DNA of 64,000 bases, from contig CM049308.1 in NCBI GenBank assembly GCA_026874595.1, forward strand, positions 94,851,624 to 94,915,623, given 5' to 3'. Both the position numbers and the translations under genes were made by a program. This document shows positions 25,268 through 37,558 of this stretch, piece by piece (position 1 is the first letter of the stretch; each line of letters starts with the position of its first letter). The DNA is from Sipunculus nudus. Its lineage: Eukaryota > Annelida > Sipuncula > Golfingiida > Sipunculidae. Below the pieces are notes generated by a model. The model worked only from the letters and a program-made list of their open reading frames with translations, ran no database searches and was not told the DNA's origin.

Positions 25268-25856
25268 GTAAAGCTCTCAGGGCTGTGTGATACAGTATAT
25301 GTGTGTAAAAGTGTCTGATACAGTACAGTGATAGTTATATAATGTTAATCTGTGAGATATTCATGTTATTGTCATGTTAATTTTTTTCAAGTTAAATTGC
25401 AGTGTTAATCATTTGGATGTTAATTATTCGAAGTTAACCATTGATCTGTTAATCATTATCCCAGCAAGTAATACTAGTTATAGTCCCAGCATAAGAGGAC
25501 ACTATGCTGTTTATTGTTTATTCAGAAAGGAACATGTTCAAGAACCTGTGTATCATAAGCTCCTCCGGCAAAGAGCATGGTGACAGTGGATGTCGCATGT
25601 TACAAATTTTGAGCTGGATGCACAATGTGATACCACACTCTCATTGGTCTGATTACAAGTCTTTGCTCTGTGCCCCCCCTGGTGGTGGAACCCAGAGAAT
25701 TTTGCTATACAAAGCAGCGGTTAAAGCCAAGGAGATCGGGACAACTACAGTGTAAAGCCGCTATGTGAGCAGTGTCAGTGTATCTTCACTGAATTGATTT
25801 GTTATTTTCTATAAATTATATATTTTTGTCTTTATACTACATTTATTTTTCTGCAG

Positions 25857-25956
25857 GACAACTGTTGGAGAAGACGGTTTCTCTGGTGGTCAAGTTTACG
25901 ACAGTCTCAGATATGACAGCAGTACAGGCCTGACTCGCTCTCTGTTCAGTACATGA
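25857..25956 (+). CDS. TTLL5: TTLL5-like terminal coding exon k, with stop
   Basis: Acceptor tttctgcag. It completes the frame with RTTVGEDGFSGGQVYDSLRY and DSSTGLTRSLFST, then TGA at 25954-25956. The exon continues 11 nt to a strong donor (CTCAG/gtaaga at 25967/25968), so the last intron lies in the 3' UTR. That is too close to the stop to trigger nonsense-mediated decay by the usual 50-nt rule. Confidence 0.9.
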
Positions 25957-27079
25957 CATTTGCTCAGGTAAGAATTTGCTTCTGTCATACAGCGCAATCT
26001 CAGGTTTTATTCCTAACCACTAGCCTGTACTGGTCAGCTTTATCTCAAACCTGAAATGTAATACCACTAGCCTGCCACGCAGTCACTGACGGCTGTTTAT
26101 ATCATTTTTCATCATTGGTCAAAAACTTTCTCTTGCCTTTTACAGAGACTTTATTTTTATAATTTTGTCATGAAACTTGTTAAAACTGAGTTCAAAAGCT
26201 TTCAGCGCAGATGTTCTAATATTAACTGATGGCTTGTGTTTAACAGCAGGAGGCTGAGTTTAAATATCATTGATATATGTGTTCCAGATTAAGTGAGAGA
26301 TTAAGTTGTTAACCAAAGATCTGACACCTGACCACCACTGCTGTCTGCTGCCAGCCTGGAGAGATGCTGCTGCTGCTGAGCTGTGATGTGACGGACTGTG
26401 ATACTCTCCTCCTGCTCATCTCACTCAATACACAACCAACGTCGTCATCTTATAATCACAGCCCCAGGTCATCCCCCGGGGGGGGGGGGGGGGATGTAAG
26501 GTGCCAGTGTAAATATTAGCTGCTGATTATTTATAAAACCCAGTCATGCTGACCTAATTCATCAATAATTACACTTACTATTATATTTTACATTTTAGAC
26601 CAAAGCACATCCACCATTCCTGCTGCTAACTTCAGGGTTTCTCTCTACAAAGGTTTCACAGTTTTACTATATTCATTATGGCAAGTTTTTTATTACACAC
26701 TTTTATCTGGTCAGCAGTTGGTGCATGATGATTTCTAAAACTAAATATTAAAACATGCTCAAGCAGATGGCTGTAATGATTGACCAAGGACTGTAAGGTC
26801 ATGATGTCTGTTGCAGCATTTGGCTTCCTTCACTTCATAACATCTCCCTGTGTTAGTCTGTTACATGTGACAGTGGCTTCTATCACACACCAATTTTTCA
26901 TGTGACCCTGAAAGCTGTGACACACGGCTGGCCTGCATTTGTGACTCTTGAGAGCAGTGACACATGGCTGGCCTGCATATGAAGTCAATGGACCAGTACC
27001 TTGGTCAGTCAAACTGTTAAATGACAGATCCTTGTTTTAGTGTAGCATTAAAGGTTTCAGATAATCATTTATTGGACAG

Positions 27080-27303
27080 CTTTGCCCTCTCTTGGTACAA
27101 GTTTCCAAGGGGGGGGGGGGTTCCAGGGGGTCTGGACCCCCCCTCCCTTTTTTAATCCACCACCATCTTTTTTTAAGGGTTTCAGACAAAATGTTGCGGC
27201 CTGGACCCCCTTTTCCGGGCCTGGGGACTTTTTTTTCAGGTTTTTCAGTAGTCCTCCTGGGTAGAACCCCCTCCTTTTTCCTAAATTCTGGATCCGCCCC
27301 TGG
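27080..27303 (-). mobile_element. Small GC-rich insertion with GGCGGATCCAG terminus
   Basis: An island of poly-G/poly-C blocks (12 G at 27109-27120, several CCCCC and TTTTTT blocks) ends in CTGGATCCGCCCCTG. The same GGCGGATCCAG followed by a poly-G run occurs at 56106-56147. The motif resembles the ends of short DNA transposons seen in many invertebrates; no target duplication was identified. Confidence 0.4.
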
Positions 27304-28980
27304 CCTTGATTACCAAGGTTCTTGCTGTTTTTGAGATTTATACATTGCTTGTGATAGTGAACTTGCAAAACCTTCATCATTTCTCTGTTTTGTTATCTTG
27401 TTCAGTATCAGTCTGATTGTGGTTTATATCATGTCATATTTTAAACATTGCACCCTGTTTCTGATACCTGTTTTTAGCTGAGAAAGACAGTTGTAGGAGT
27501 ACCCTCACCACTTGTTTATTGACTTTATCCAGCTTTTAAAGTTTACATTTACTAAAATGTCTGAAGGTTATTCCATTTATCAGCATCTTTACATGACCAA
27601 GGACCAGTCAGTGATGTTTTACATTCCCCTGACTTTGAATTCCACCTTTTTTTGGATAGATTATTTTGGAGGCAAGTAAAGCTGATGTTAACGCAGAACA
27701 GACTAGATACATTTACATTTAAGTCCTTATTTTACATGTAATATCATCCAGCTGTGATGATGTCAGCCACATTGTCATGTGATCATGCACCTGGTTGACA
27801 TGTCTATGTTAAAGGTGCTTCAAGTGTTCATATGTCTCATTTTGTACATGCTGTATTGTTTTAAATGACCAAAGGCTAGCAAACAGGCCACAGATATTGT
27901 GTTTGTTTCAAGTGAGAAAAAAAATCACATGTTTATGTCCTGTGTATGATAATCTGAAGAACCTTAATGATTGGTTGAATTTGTGACCAGTTATGTTGCA
28001 TATAGTGATTAACCTCGGGACTGTGATATGTTAATTCTCTGCTGTTATATTTTACATAGTTTTTTGCTATAGTATGTATGTTATCTTGTTCAGGGCTCCT
28101 TACCAAAGCTAAATGTCACTTAACTGAAGTGGGAGAGATTACATTTTATCCTTTGAATTATTCTACTGCAAAACCCTTCACTGTTAGACTGATATTGAGG
28201 ATAAGATGATGCTGAGTAATGCAGTGATATTTGAGCAGCAACCTTTCTGTTAAAAGTTCCTTAAACATCACTCTTTGCATGTATAATATTTCATAATACT
28301 TTGGACTTTTTACTTATACTGTTATAAAAACATGATAGTATCTTATTAGGAAGGCACTACCTTGAGGTACTGATTTACTTTTCATCTTTAAGCTCATCAG
28401 AATCAAACAGTTGGAGGTGTTCAATTCAGAGGCTCCTGTAGAGTTACAGACAGTAGATTTGATGTTTTTCTACACAAACTGGAACATATAGCATATTCTT
28501 GCAAGTAATGTATTATAATTGACATTTTATCTTGAACTTTTTATCAAATTATTATTGCTCAGAGAACTTCAATTTACTTTTCTTACATTCATGATTGACC
28601 AGTCTTATTGTACACTTGTTCAGTAATTAATATTTATCAGCCAATATTCCACTTTTAAGTGAATCTCTCTTTAAACTCTCATATTTTTGGTGATTTCATA
28701 ACGATGTTGAAATACAACATTTCTTTTCTTGCTTTATAATACCTGTACCCCATCATTTTTTTAGCCGTGAGTGGGACATTTTAAATTTTACAGGCTCTTT
28801 GAAATGCAGCTCTGTGTCATTATGGACCATTTTAACTGGTGCAGCAGGGTGCAATCCTCTCACATTCCAACCTTGATGTCACCAAATCCACCATAATCAG
28901 GTCTCATTGGAACTGCTAGTTTTATTATTGTACAGATTTTAATATTGTAAATCCAGTGAGCAGAAAATATACATGTTCTT

Positions 28981-28986
28981 ATTAAA
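28981..28986 (+). terminator. TTLL5: Polyadenylation signal ATTAAA
   Basis: ATTAAA followed by a T/G-containing stretch (tgacttgacttgttcttc) about 20-40 bp downstream. It is the best candidate for the end of the TTLL5-like transcript. Confidence 0.5.
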
Positions 28987-29334
28987 CTATTGAATTATTC
29001 ATTATGACTTGACTTGTTCTTCATGTCCATCACATGCATGTCACATGGTACAGACGTTGTAGCAGGATCCCTGATCTGAGTTATTAAACTCCCCCCGACT
29101 TAATACAAGATAATACAGGTTCCCAAATATATGACAACAGTATTAACATTGTCACACCTGCAAATTTTTTATTCGGGGAGTCCAGGAAGCATGTGGGGAC
29201 AAAAGTGCGTATTTATGCCTTGAAATATTTGACCTTGTGTCAGGAAAATCTGTGAGCAGAATGAAAAGAACATACATGTAAGAACAAAACTATACAACAT
29301 TACTCCATTGACTACAGCTTGCACTTGTCTCTTA

Positions 29335-31400
29335 CACTCTAAAACACAGAATGGACTCGTGTCTTCTATTCTACAACAGAATGTACTTGTCTCTTCTATT
29401 CCACAACAGAATGTACTCGTCTCTTCTATTCCACAATAAAATGAGCTTGTCTCTTCCACTCTACATTAGAACATACTTGTTTCATCCACTTCACAACAGA
29501 TCTTCAACAATGTACTGGTCTCTTCCACTCAACAAGACTTACTTGTCCACTCCACAAGAGAATGTATATGTGACATGTCTCATCCATTCCACAAAGGGAT
29601 TTGCTTGTCTCTTCTTCCCCATAAGATAATGTATGTCTCTTCCACTCCACAACAGAAGGAATCTGTCTCGTCCACTCTACAATGGAAAGTAACTTCTAAT
29701 TCACTGGAAACAAACTTGTCTCATCTATTTCATAACAGAATGTACTTGTCTTTTCCACAACAGAATGTATTTGTCTTCCTCTCCACAACAGAATGTACTT
29801 GTCTCATCCACTCCAAAAGAGAATGTACTTGTCTCTTCAACTCCACAACAGAATGTGCTTGGCTTATCCACTCCACAACAAATATACATGTCTAATCCGT
29901 TCCACAACAGAGTGTACTTGTCTTATCCACTCCACAACAGAATGTACTTGTCTCATCCACTCCACAACAGATTGTCCTTGTCTCATCCACCCCACAACAG
30001 AATGTATTTGTCTCGTTCACCCGACAACAGAATAAACTTGTCTCTTCCACTCCAAAACAGAATGTACTTGTCTCTTCAACTCCACAAAAGAATGTGCTTT
30101 GCTCATCCACTCCACAACAAATGTACATCTCTGATCCATTCCACAACAGAGTGTACATGTCTCTTTCAGTCCCACATCAGAATGTACTTGTCTCTTCAAC
30201 TCCACAACAGAATGTGCTTGGCTCATCTACTCCACAACAAATGTTCATGTCTGATCATTTCCACAACAGAGTGTACTTGTCTCTTTCAGTCCCACAACAG
30301 AATGTGCTTGTCTCTTCAACCTGACAACAGAATGTGCTTGGCTCATACACTCCACAACAAATGTACATGTCTGATCATTTCCACAACAGAGTGTACTTGT
30401 CTCTTTCAGTCCCAAAACAGAATGTGCTTGTCTCTTCAACTCCACAACAGAATGTGCTTGGCTCATCCACTCCACAACAAATGTACATGTCTGATCCATT
30501 CCACAACAGAATGTACTTGTCTCTTCAACTCCACAACAGATTGTGCTTGTCTTATCCACTCCACAACAAATATACATGTCTGATCCATTCCACAACAGAG
30601 TGTACTTGTCTCTTCAACTCCACAACAGAATGTGTTTGTCTCATCCACTCCACAACAAATATGCATGTCTGATCCATTCCACAACAGAGTGTACTTGTCT
30701 CTTTCAGTCCCACAACAGACTGTGCTTGTCTCTTTCACTCCCACAACAGAATGTGCTTGTCTCTTTCACCCCCACAACAGAATTTGCTTGTCTCTTTCAC
30801 TCCCACAACAGGATGTGCTTGTCTTTTTCAGTCCCACAACAGAATGTACTTGTCTCATCCACTCCACAACAGATTGTACTTGTCTCTTCAACTCCACAAC
30901 AGAATGTGCTTGGCTCATCCACTCCACAACAAATGTACATGTCTGATCCATTCCACAACAGAGTGTACTTGTCTCTTTCAGTCCCACAACAGAATGTGCT
31001 TGTCTCTTTCACTCCCACAACAGAATGTGCTTGTCTCTTTCACTCCCACAACAGAATGTGCTTTTCTTTTTCAGTCCCACAACAGAATGTACTTGTCTCA
31101 TCCACTCCACAACAGATTGTACTTGTCTCATCCACCCCACAACAGAATGTATTTGTCTCGTTCACCCGACAACAAAATAAACTTGTCTCTTCCTCTCAAA
31201 AACAGAATGTACTTGTCTCTTCAACTCCACAACAGAATGTGCTTGGCTCATCTATTCCTCAACAGAATGTGGTTGTCTCTTCAACTCCACAAGAGATTGT
31301 ACTTGTCTTTTTTGCCCTACAAAAGAATATGTGTCTATTCAACTACAACAACACAATGTACTGTTCTCTTTCATTCCACTTATTGTTTCTTGTACCTACA
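29335..31400. repeat. 30-bp minisatellite, about 68 copies
   Basis: The unit is close to CCACAACAGAATGTACTTGT plus CTCTTCCACT. Because 30 is divisible by three, long open frames run in several frames on both strands (up to 297 codons). Their products are simple 10-residue repeats (LSHPLHNRMY-type; CCGVEETSTF-type on the - strand), so they are repeat artefacts. A 120-bp higher-order unit is visible where ATGTACATGTCTGATC variants recur at about 30120, 30240, 30360 and 30480. Confidence 0.95.
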
Positions 31401-31511
31401 AGTACTTTGTCGAGTTGGCTATTTGTCGAACCTTGATGATATATATATTCTGTAGTACTTATACGTTGGTCGAATAATTGTAAAACTTACCTGTTATTGC
31501 CCATGGATTTT

Positions 31512-32950
31512 TAGCTCAGCTGACTATAAGTCATGTGAGCTATAGTTTTGGTCTGTTGTCTGTCTGTTAGCCTGGCACATTAGACCTAACAATAAAAAAT
31601 TTGGCATATTGTCAGATGTCCCCAAGATCTACCAAACTGAGTCACTGTGACTTTGTTCATTCGAGAAATTAAGGGAAAACCTCAATTATCCATTAAAAAC
31701 CTATTATCACACCTCAGGACTGCCTAATATCAAAACCACTCATCTGTTTTTTGGTTTTTTTTTCATATTTACCATAAATGTTTCCCTATATAGTTCTTAT
31801 GTACATGCCAGAAATTAGGTCAGTATTACGTAATTTATAAAAGTTATGGGCCCAAACATAATGCATGTGCACTGTGTAAAAAATCAGGAAAGATATTTAC
31901 TTACTGGAAATGATAATTGTTGGAGCTAGAGGCTTTTTATTTATTTAAGATTTAATTGCATACCCAAAATCAGATCTGAATTTTGTAAATTTTTTAAGTT
32001 ATTAGCATAAATATAAAATCAGTACCTTAAATTTTCCTGAACTGTAACCAAGGCATGTTTTTTACCTGTAGGTACATTTGATTCAATTTTCACAGCAGGT
32101 ACACATAAGGATTTATATTGTTAAATTTTAAAATTTGAAAATAAAAGCTATAACATGAGACTTATTATTGAAGTTTATTTCAGAGGCTCTATTCTATTCA
32201 TTTGCATTGTCAAGCTCCAGGCCACCTCCCTCTGGTCACTACAGCTCTGCCTGGGTAACCTTATTTGTGATGCAACTCTGGTCAAGCACCCCTGCTGTCA
32301 CAGGTGTGCAGTTATTCTCATATCACCTCCCCCACCACCCTACCACCCACCACCACCAACACCACCATGTGTATTACAATAATTGTTAATGTTTGAATGT
32401 ATTGCAATAATTGTTAATGTTTGAACTGTATTTTTATAATTTTAAAGCTGTTTCAACTCCTATGTACAAAACTTTTTGTGAAATAGTAATTCAAGGGGTA
32501 ATAAAGAATCTGCCTTGTTTTGGTAATGTAGAATTTTTAAAGAAATTAATTTTTCTTTTAAATAATTTAAGCTAATTAAAATATAATAAAACTCATCAGT
32601 CGGCATAATTTGATAATATATGAACCAAATCATGGATAAATAAAGGTGCAATTTAGAATTGTGAATTCTGAATCGTGTGTTATTTTCAAATATAAATTGT
32701 TTTGGAAATTAAAAAAATTTATATATTTGAAAAAAATACATCTGTGTGCATTATGTGATGTTACCTGACCACATTAGGTATAAATGTTGATGCATTTTAT
32801 AATTGTAAATCAACTTAAATATACAGATATATGTTATACTGTAAATGTATAAAAAATGTATAAACTTAAAAAAAAAAATTTAATAAAATAATGAGGATCT
32901 AATGCAAACAATTGTTCATTATTTTACTGTCTCAACAGAATGGGAATTAA
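31512..32950 (+). repeat. Dispersed element, family A, second copy (3' end missing)
   Basis: It starts with the same hairpin (31512-31542) and follows the 4.6-6.2 kb copy closely, including TATGTACATGCCAGAAATTA, ATCAGGAAAR-TATTTAC and the GCAGTTATTCTCATATCAC block followed by a C-rich tract. Similarity stops at about 32950 where a different repeat begins. Confidence 0.75.
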
Positions 32951-32989
32951 AGTGATTTGCTTTGTCCTTCCATCTCTCTACCAGATTTT

Positions 32990-34325
32990 AGCGAACCTGT
33001 GAGCTTATGCGGTGGTGTGACGTTGTCCGACGTCTGTCGTCTGTTGTCTGTACGTTAACCCATACTATCTTGAAGACGGCAAGAGCTTATGCGATGGTGT
33101 GGCGTCGTCCTGTAGGATTTTTCCCACAGATAATAGAAAACAACACAGAATTTTAGGTTTAAATTACCGAGTAGCCGAAATATCTGTCCCTTATATTATA
33201 CTGCCAGTCTGATATTTACATGTGATAAACAGGGAGCTAGAAGGGTCACGGCAGACTACTGAACTCTGCCTTATGTCGATTATCCTTTAGCCCCTTAACA
33301 CGTCTAAATGACTAAACCTAGTGCTGACCAGATGTGGGCCAGTGGCCCACGTCTGCATCATTCAATTGCACGCAGAAGAGTGAGGAGGCCGGGACATTCC
33401 TGGCTGTAGGCCAGCCTACTTTACAATAGGGGTGGCATTAATGGGCGAGTCCAAATACTGATAGCTGACGGGTAGTAGGCCTGATGTCTTACAGTCCGTC
33501 GTCCGTTGTCTGTACGTTAACCCATACTATCTTGAAAATGGCAAGAGTTAGCATCAAGAAATTTTATGCAAAAAATTAGTCCTATAAAAAACTCTTATCG
33601 GATTTTGCTTATTTTTTGGCTAACTGCATTTTCTTATAGGGGGAAAAGCTCAAAAAGCTTTAAAAATCTTCTCCAAAACTGTTCAGCGAAATTGTCCAAT
33701 ATTTCACAGAAATGATTCCTGGAACAATCTCTCTGAAGTTTGTTCGAATGGTTTAAGTTCGGTGACTTTTGGCCGAGTTACAGGAAGTTGAACTTAGTCA
33801 TCTGTCAAAAAAGCATACTAAAATGACAATCTCAGAAACGGCTGGAGCTATCATCACAAAATTTTATGCCAATGTTGGTCACATGAGTCATATCTGAATT
33901 TGAGGTATTGGTGGCGCCACCTGCCTCGGCCTTTTTTTGTACGGGGGTATCGTAATGACGGCTACAAAAAACTTCTTCTCTGAAACCATATGGCCAAATT
34001 GTTTAATATCGCACAGTAATGATCCTAGGGTAGTGCTTTCTGAAGTTTGTTCAAATGGTCTCAGTTCAGTATTTTTTGGCTGAGTTATGGGAAGCTGAAT
34101 TTAGTCATATGCCATAACAGCCCATTTTAGCTTATAGTGGCTCCAAAGATCTTCTCCTCAAAAACCACTGGGCCAAATTCTTAAATCTCACACATTAATT
34201 ATCCTTATATGTTGATAATTCAAGTTTGTTCAAATGGATTTGCTTCAGTGATTTTTTGCCGAGTTATGGGAAGCTTAATTTAGCCATTTGCTGTATTTTC
34301 CCATATGAGTTATAAACCTGCAAAA
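32990..34325 (+). repeat. Dispersed repeat, family D, first copy (interrupted)
   Basis: It starts at GCGAACCTGTGAGCTTATGC and contains TGTACGTTAACCCATACTAT, GGCCGAGTTACAGGAAGTTG and GGTGGCGCCACCTG. The second copy is at 36745-42740. Around 33107-33495 the pattern is interrupted by ~390 bp of unrelated sequence, and GTACGTTAACCCATACTATC is present on both sides, so a nested insertion or local duplication is likely. Confidence 0.6.
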
Positions 34326-34330
34326 CGTTT

Positions 34331-36269
34331 TTTAGCTCAGCTGACTGTTAGTCATCTGAGCTATAGCGATCACTCTTTGTCTGTCGTCCGTCTACCCGTC
34401 CGTCTGTCCGTCCGTACGTCTGTCCGTTAACCTGGCACAAATCGTAACCGCTGGACCTAGAATCTTGTAACTTTACATTCTGAGAGGTCCATGAAAAATC
34501 TCCTTGGAAACCAGAAATTAGGTCTCTGTTACCCATATCCTTTGAGCTATGGGGCCTCAAAGTACCCCCAGAATATTCAAAAATTTCATACAAAAACTTC
34601 AATATCTCATTAACTACATCACTGATGGTCATAATTTTTTGCATACATATTGACCATGAGAAGTTTCATCACTTCCTGCAAGACTGGTGGCGCCACCTGT
34701 ATTTTTCGATTTTTTACGAATTTTTTTCTCTATTTTTGAGACCTTTAAAAATGTGAACAGCTATTAACAGGGCACAAATCATAAAGACTGGACCTAGAAT
34801 CTTAATTCTTGACACACTGAGAGACCTATGAAAAGTCTCCTTGGAAACCAGAAATTAGGTCTCTGTTACCCACATCTTTCACGCTATGGGGCCCCAAAGT
34901 ACCCCCCAGAATAGTAAAAAAATTTCATACAAAAACTTCAATATCTCATTAACTACGTCAACTTCAATATCTCATTAACTACGTCACTGATGGTCATGAT
35001 TTTTTTGCATACATATTGATCATGAGATGTTTCATCAGTGTCTGCAGACTGTTGGCGCTACCTGTATTTTTCGAATTTTTACGAATTTTTTTCTCTATTT
35101 TTGAGACCTTTAAAAATGTGAACATCTGTTAACAGGGCACAAATTGTAAAGACTGGACCTAGAATCTTCATTTCTGACACAGTGAGAGACCTATGAAAAG
35201 TCTCCATGGAAACCTGAAATAAAGTCTCTGTTACCCATATCCTTTTGAGCTGTGGAGCTCCCAATTACCCCCCAGAATAATGGAAAATTTGATAAAAACA
35301 AACTTAAACATCTCAATAACTACAAAACTGATGGTCATGATTTTTGGCATACATATTAATCAAGAGGTGTTCCATCAGTTCCTGCAGACTGGTGATGCCA
35401 TTTGTATTTTTTCAAATTTTTACAATTTTTTTCTCTATTTGTGAGACCTTTAAGGATGTAGTTATCTGTCAACAGGGTACAAATCGTAACGACTGGACCT
35501 AGAATCTTCATTCTTGATACACAGGGAGACCCATGAAAAGTCTACATGGAAACCTGAAATAAGGTCTCTGTTACCCATATCCTTTGAGCTATGGCACTCC
35601 AAAGTACAGCTCAGAATAATGGAAAAATTGATACAAAAGCTGAAGTATCTGAACAACTAATGCAGCGATCACCAAAATTGTTTGTATCGATATTGATCAT
35701 GGAGTGTTTCATCAGTTTCTGCAGACTGGTGGCACCACCTGTATTTGTTCGTTTTTTTTACGATTTTTTTTCTCTATTTTTGATACCTTTAAAGATATGA
35801 ACATCTGTTAACAGGGCACAAATCATAAAACTGGACCTAGAATCTTCATTCTTGACACACTGGGAGACCCATGAAAAGTCTCCATGGAAACTTGAAATTA
35901 GGTCTCTGTTACCCATATCCTTCAAGCTATAGGACTCTGAAGTATCCCTCAGAATAATAGAAAATTTGATACAAAAGCTGAAGTTTCTGAACAATTAATG
36001 CCGAGATCACCATGATTCTTTGCATGGTTTTTGATTATTGAGTGTTTCATCAGTTTCTGTAGACTGGTGGAACCACCTATATTTTTTTAAAAGTTATGCA
36101 TTTTTTCTCTATTTTTGAGATATATAAATACAGTCACTATCTTGGCCTGTTGGTTAATCTGTTTGATGCTTCAGTTGAATGGGTATATACTACCAATTAG
36201 ATGATAAAATTTCCTTTGGCAAATCTCTTCCCAGTCAGCTGAGCGTCATGACCCATGGGTCACTTGTTG
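34331..36269 (+). repeat. Dispersed element, family C, with five ~345-bp internal units
   Basis: Complete from the hairpin head (34333-34363, followed by repeated CCGTC/GTCTGTCC) to the tail CAGCTGAGCGTCATGACCCA TGGGTCACTTGTT (about 36234-36268). Inside, a unit with TGGACCTAGAATCTT, GAGACCYATGAAAAGTCTCC and GGTCTCTGTTACCCATATCC repeats at about 34437, 34785, 35139, 35480 and 35818. The - strand ORFs here are repeat shadows. Confidence 0.75.
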
Positions 36270-37527
36270 ACTGTCGCCACTGAGGCCAATTTGTTTAATA
36301 TTTTACAAGAATAATCCCCTGAATAATTCTTATTATAATTGTCTTTTATGGTTCCAACGAATGAATTTTGGCAGAATTATAAAGATTGAATTTAGTCATT
36401 TTACCATATATGTTAGTTGTGTGATGCGGATAAATCTAGCCTGGCACCAGTTTTTCAGCATCCGTTACATCATGCCTTTAGACATTTAGATTTCAGGTTA
36501 TCTATGGTTAATATTGACAAGAATGATTTTTAAAAGCTTTTAAAAAATGTAGATTTATTATTTTAGATATTCCTCATGCCAGTCAGTGTTTACTATCACA
36601 GGTATACAGCTCTCTACGGGGATATAAAGACGGCTGTACATGGTTATAAATAATTGGTATCCATACTCAACTTAATTCAAGATTTTACCATCAATAAAAT
36701 GTTTCTGTATTATAATTTTGCATTTAATATGCATCTGTAGTAATTGTTAGCGAACCTTTGAGTTAATGCGATGGTAGCGGCGTCCGTCGTCTGTCATCTG
36801 TACGTTAACCCATACTATCTCGAAAACGAGTGGAGCTAGCATCATGAAATTTAATGCAAAAAATAAGCCATCTGAAAAACTCTGCCTTTTCTTAGATTTT
36901 ATGGAGAAAAGGCTAAAAAAAACTAAAAAATTCTTTACCTTCGAACTGGTCAAGCGAAATTGTTCAATATTTCACAGAAATAATCTTTTATAACATTCCT
37001 CTCAAATTTCTTCGAATGGTTCAAGTTCGGTGAAATTTGGCCGAGTTACAGGAAGTTGAACTTAGTCATCTGTCCAAAAAAGCATACTAAATGACAATCT
37101 CAGAAACGGCCGGAGTTACCATCACTAAATTTTATGCCAGTGTTGGTCACATGAGTCATTTATGAAATTCAGGTATTGGTGGCGCCACCTGCTTTGACCT
37201 TTTTTGTACGGGGGTCATTGGTCATCTGTACATTAACCCATAATTTCTCAGGAATAGCAGGAGCTACCATCCCCAGATTTTATGCAATAATCTGTCACAT
37301 ATCAAATGTTGTGGGATTCAGCTTATTTATTTATTTATTTTTTTTTTGCTATCTGCATTTACTTAGATTTTATAGGGAAAAGCTGAAAAACCTTTAAAAG
37401 TCTTCTTATTGTAAACGGTCCAGCCAAATTGTTCAATATTTTACAGAAATGCGCCCAGAGGCAAGCCCTCTCAAGTTTCTTCAAATGGTTTGCATTTGAT
37501 GAATATTAGCGGAGTTACACGAATTTG

Positions 37528-37532
<5 letters not shown>

Positions 37533-37558
<26 letters not shown>

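Larger units (their letters stand above)
3474..29000 (+). other. TTLL5: TTLL5-like gene, 3' part (gene span in window)
   Basis: Eleven exons with GT-AG borders join in one frame (2340 nt including the stop, 779 residues in the window). The centre of the product has the TTLL5 signatures [23 protein letters not shown] and ESELEEVLTTYTKLNKSAS followed by IFLGSNSK. In vertebrates these lie in the conserved C-terminal part, after the catalytic domain. TTLL5 is an ATP-dependent ligase that adds glutamate side chains to tubulin (and RPGR) at cilia, basal bodies and centrioles. The ~500-residue TTL catalytic core is not in the window, so the gene must start upstream. The introns hold two minisatellites, a mariner-like element and dispersed repeats. 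The family call is confident; orthology to TTLL5 rather than another TTLL paralogue rests on the C-terminal motifs. I could not align it against a database. Confidence 0.85.
26288..29000 (+). other. TTLL5: 3' UTR of the TTLL5-like gene
   Basis: It begins at acceptor gtgttccag (26287) and is AT-rich, without long ORFs. It contains a G run (26478-26493) and a repeat insertion at about 27080-27303 with CTGGATCCGCCCCTG at its right end. The extent is inferred from the next polyA signal; a shorter UTR is possible. Confidence 0.5.

Noticed and set aside
29765-31436. Open frames of 234-297 codons on the + strand and ~100 codons on the - strand
   Set aside because: They lie wholly in the 30-bp tandem array, overlap one another in several frames, and encode only decapeptide repeats; the unit length being divisible by three explains them.
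34348-35994. Several - strand frames with similar SKDMGNRDLISGFxGDFSW peptides
   Set aside because: They are the same 345-bp repeat unit read on its reverse strand; the similarity comes from the tandem repeat.
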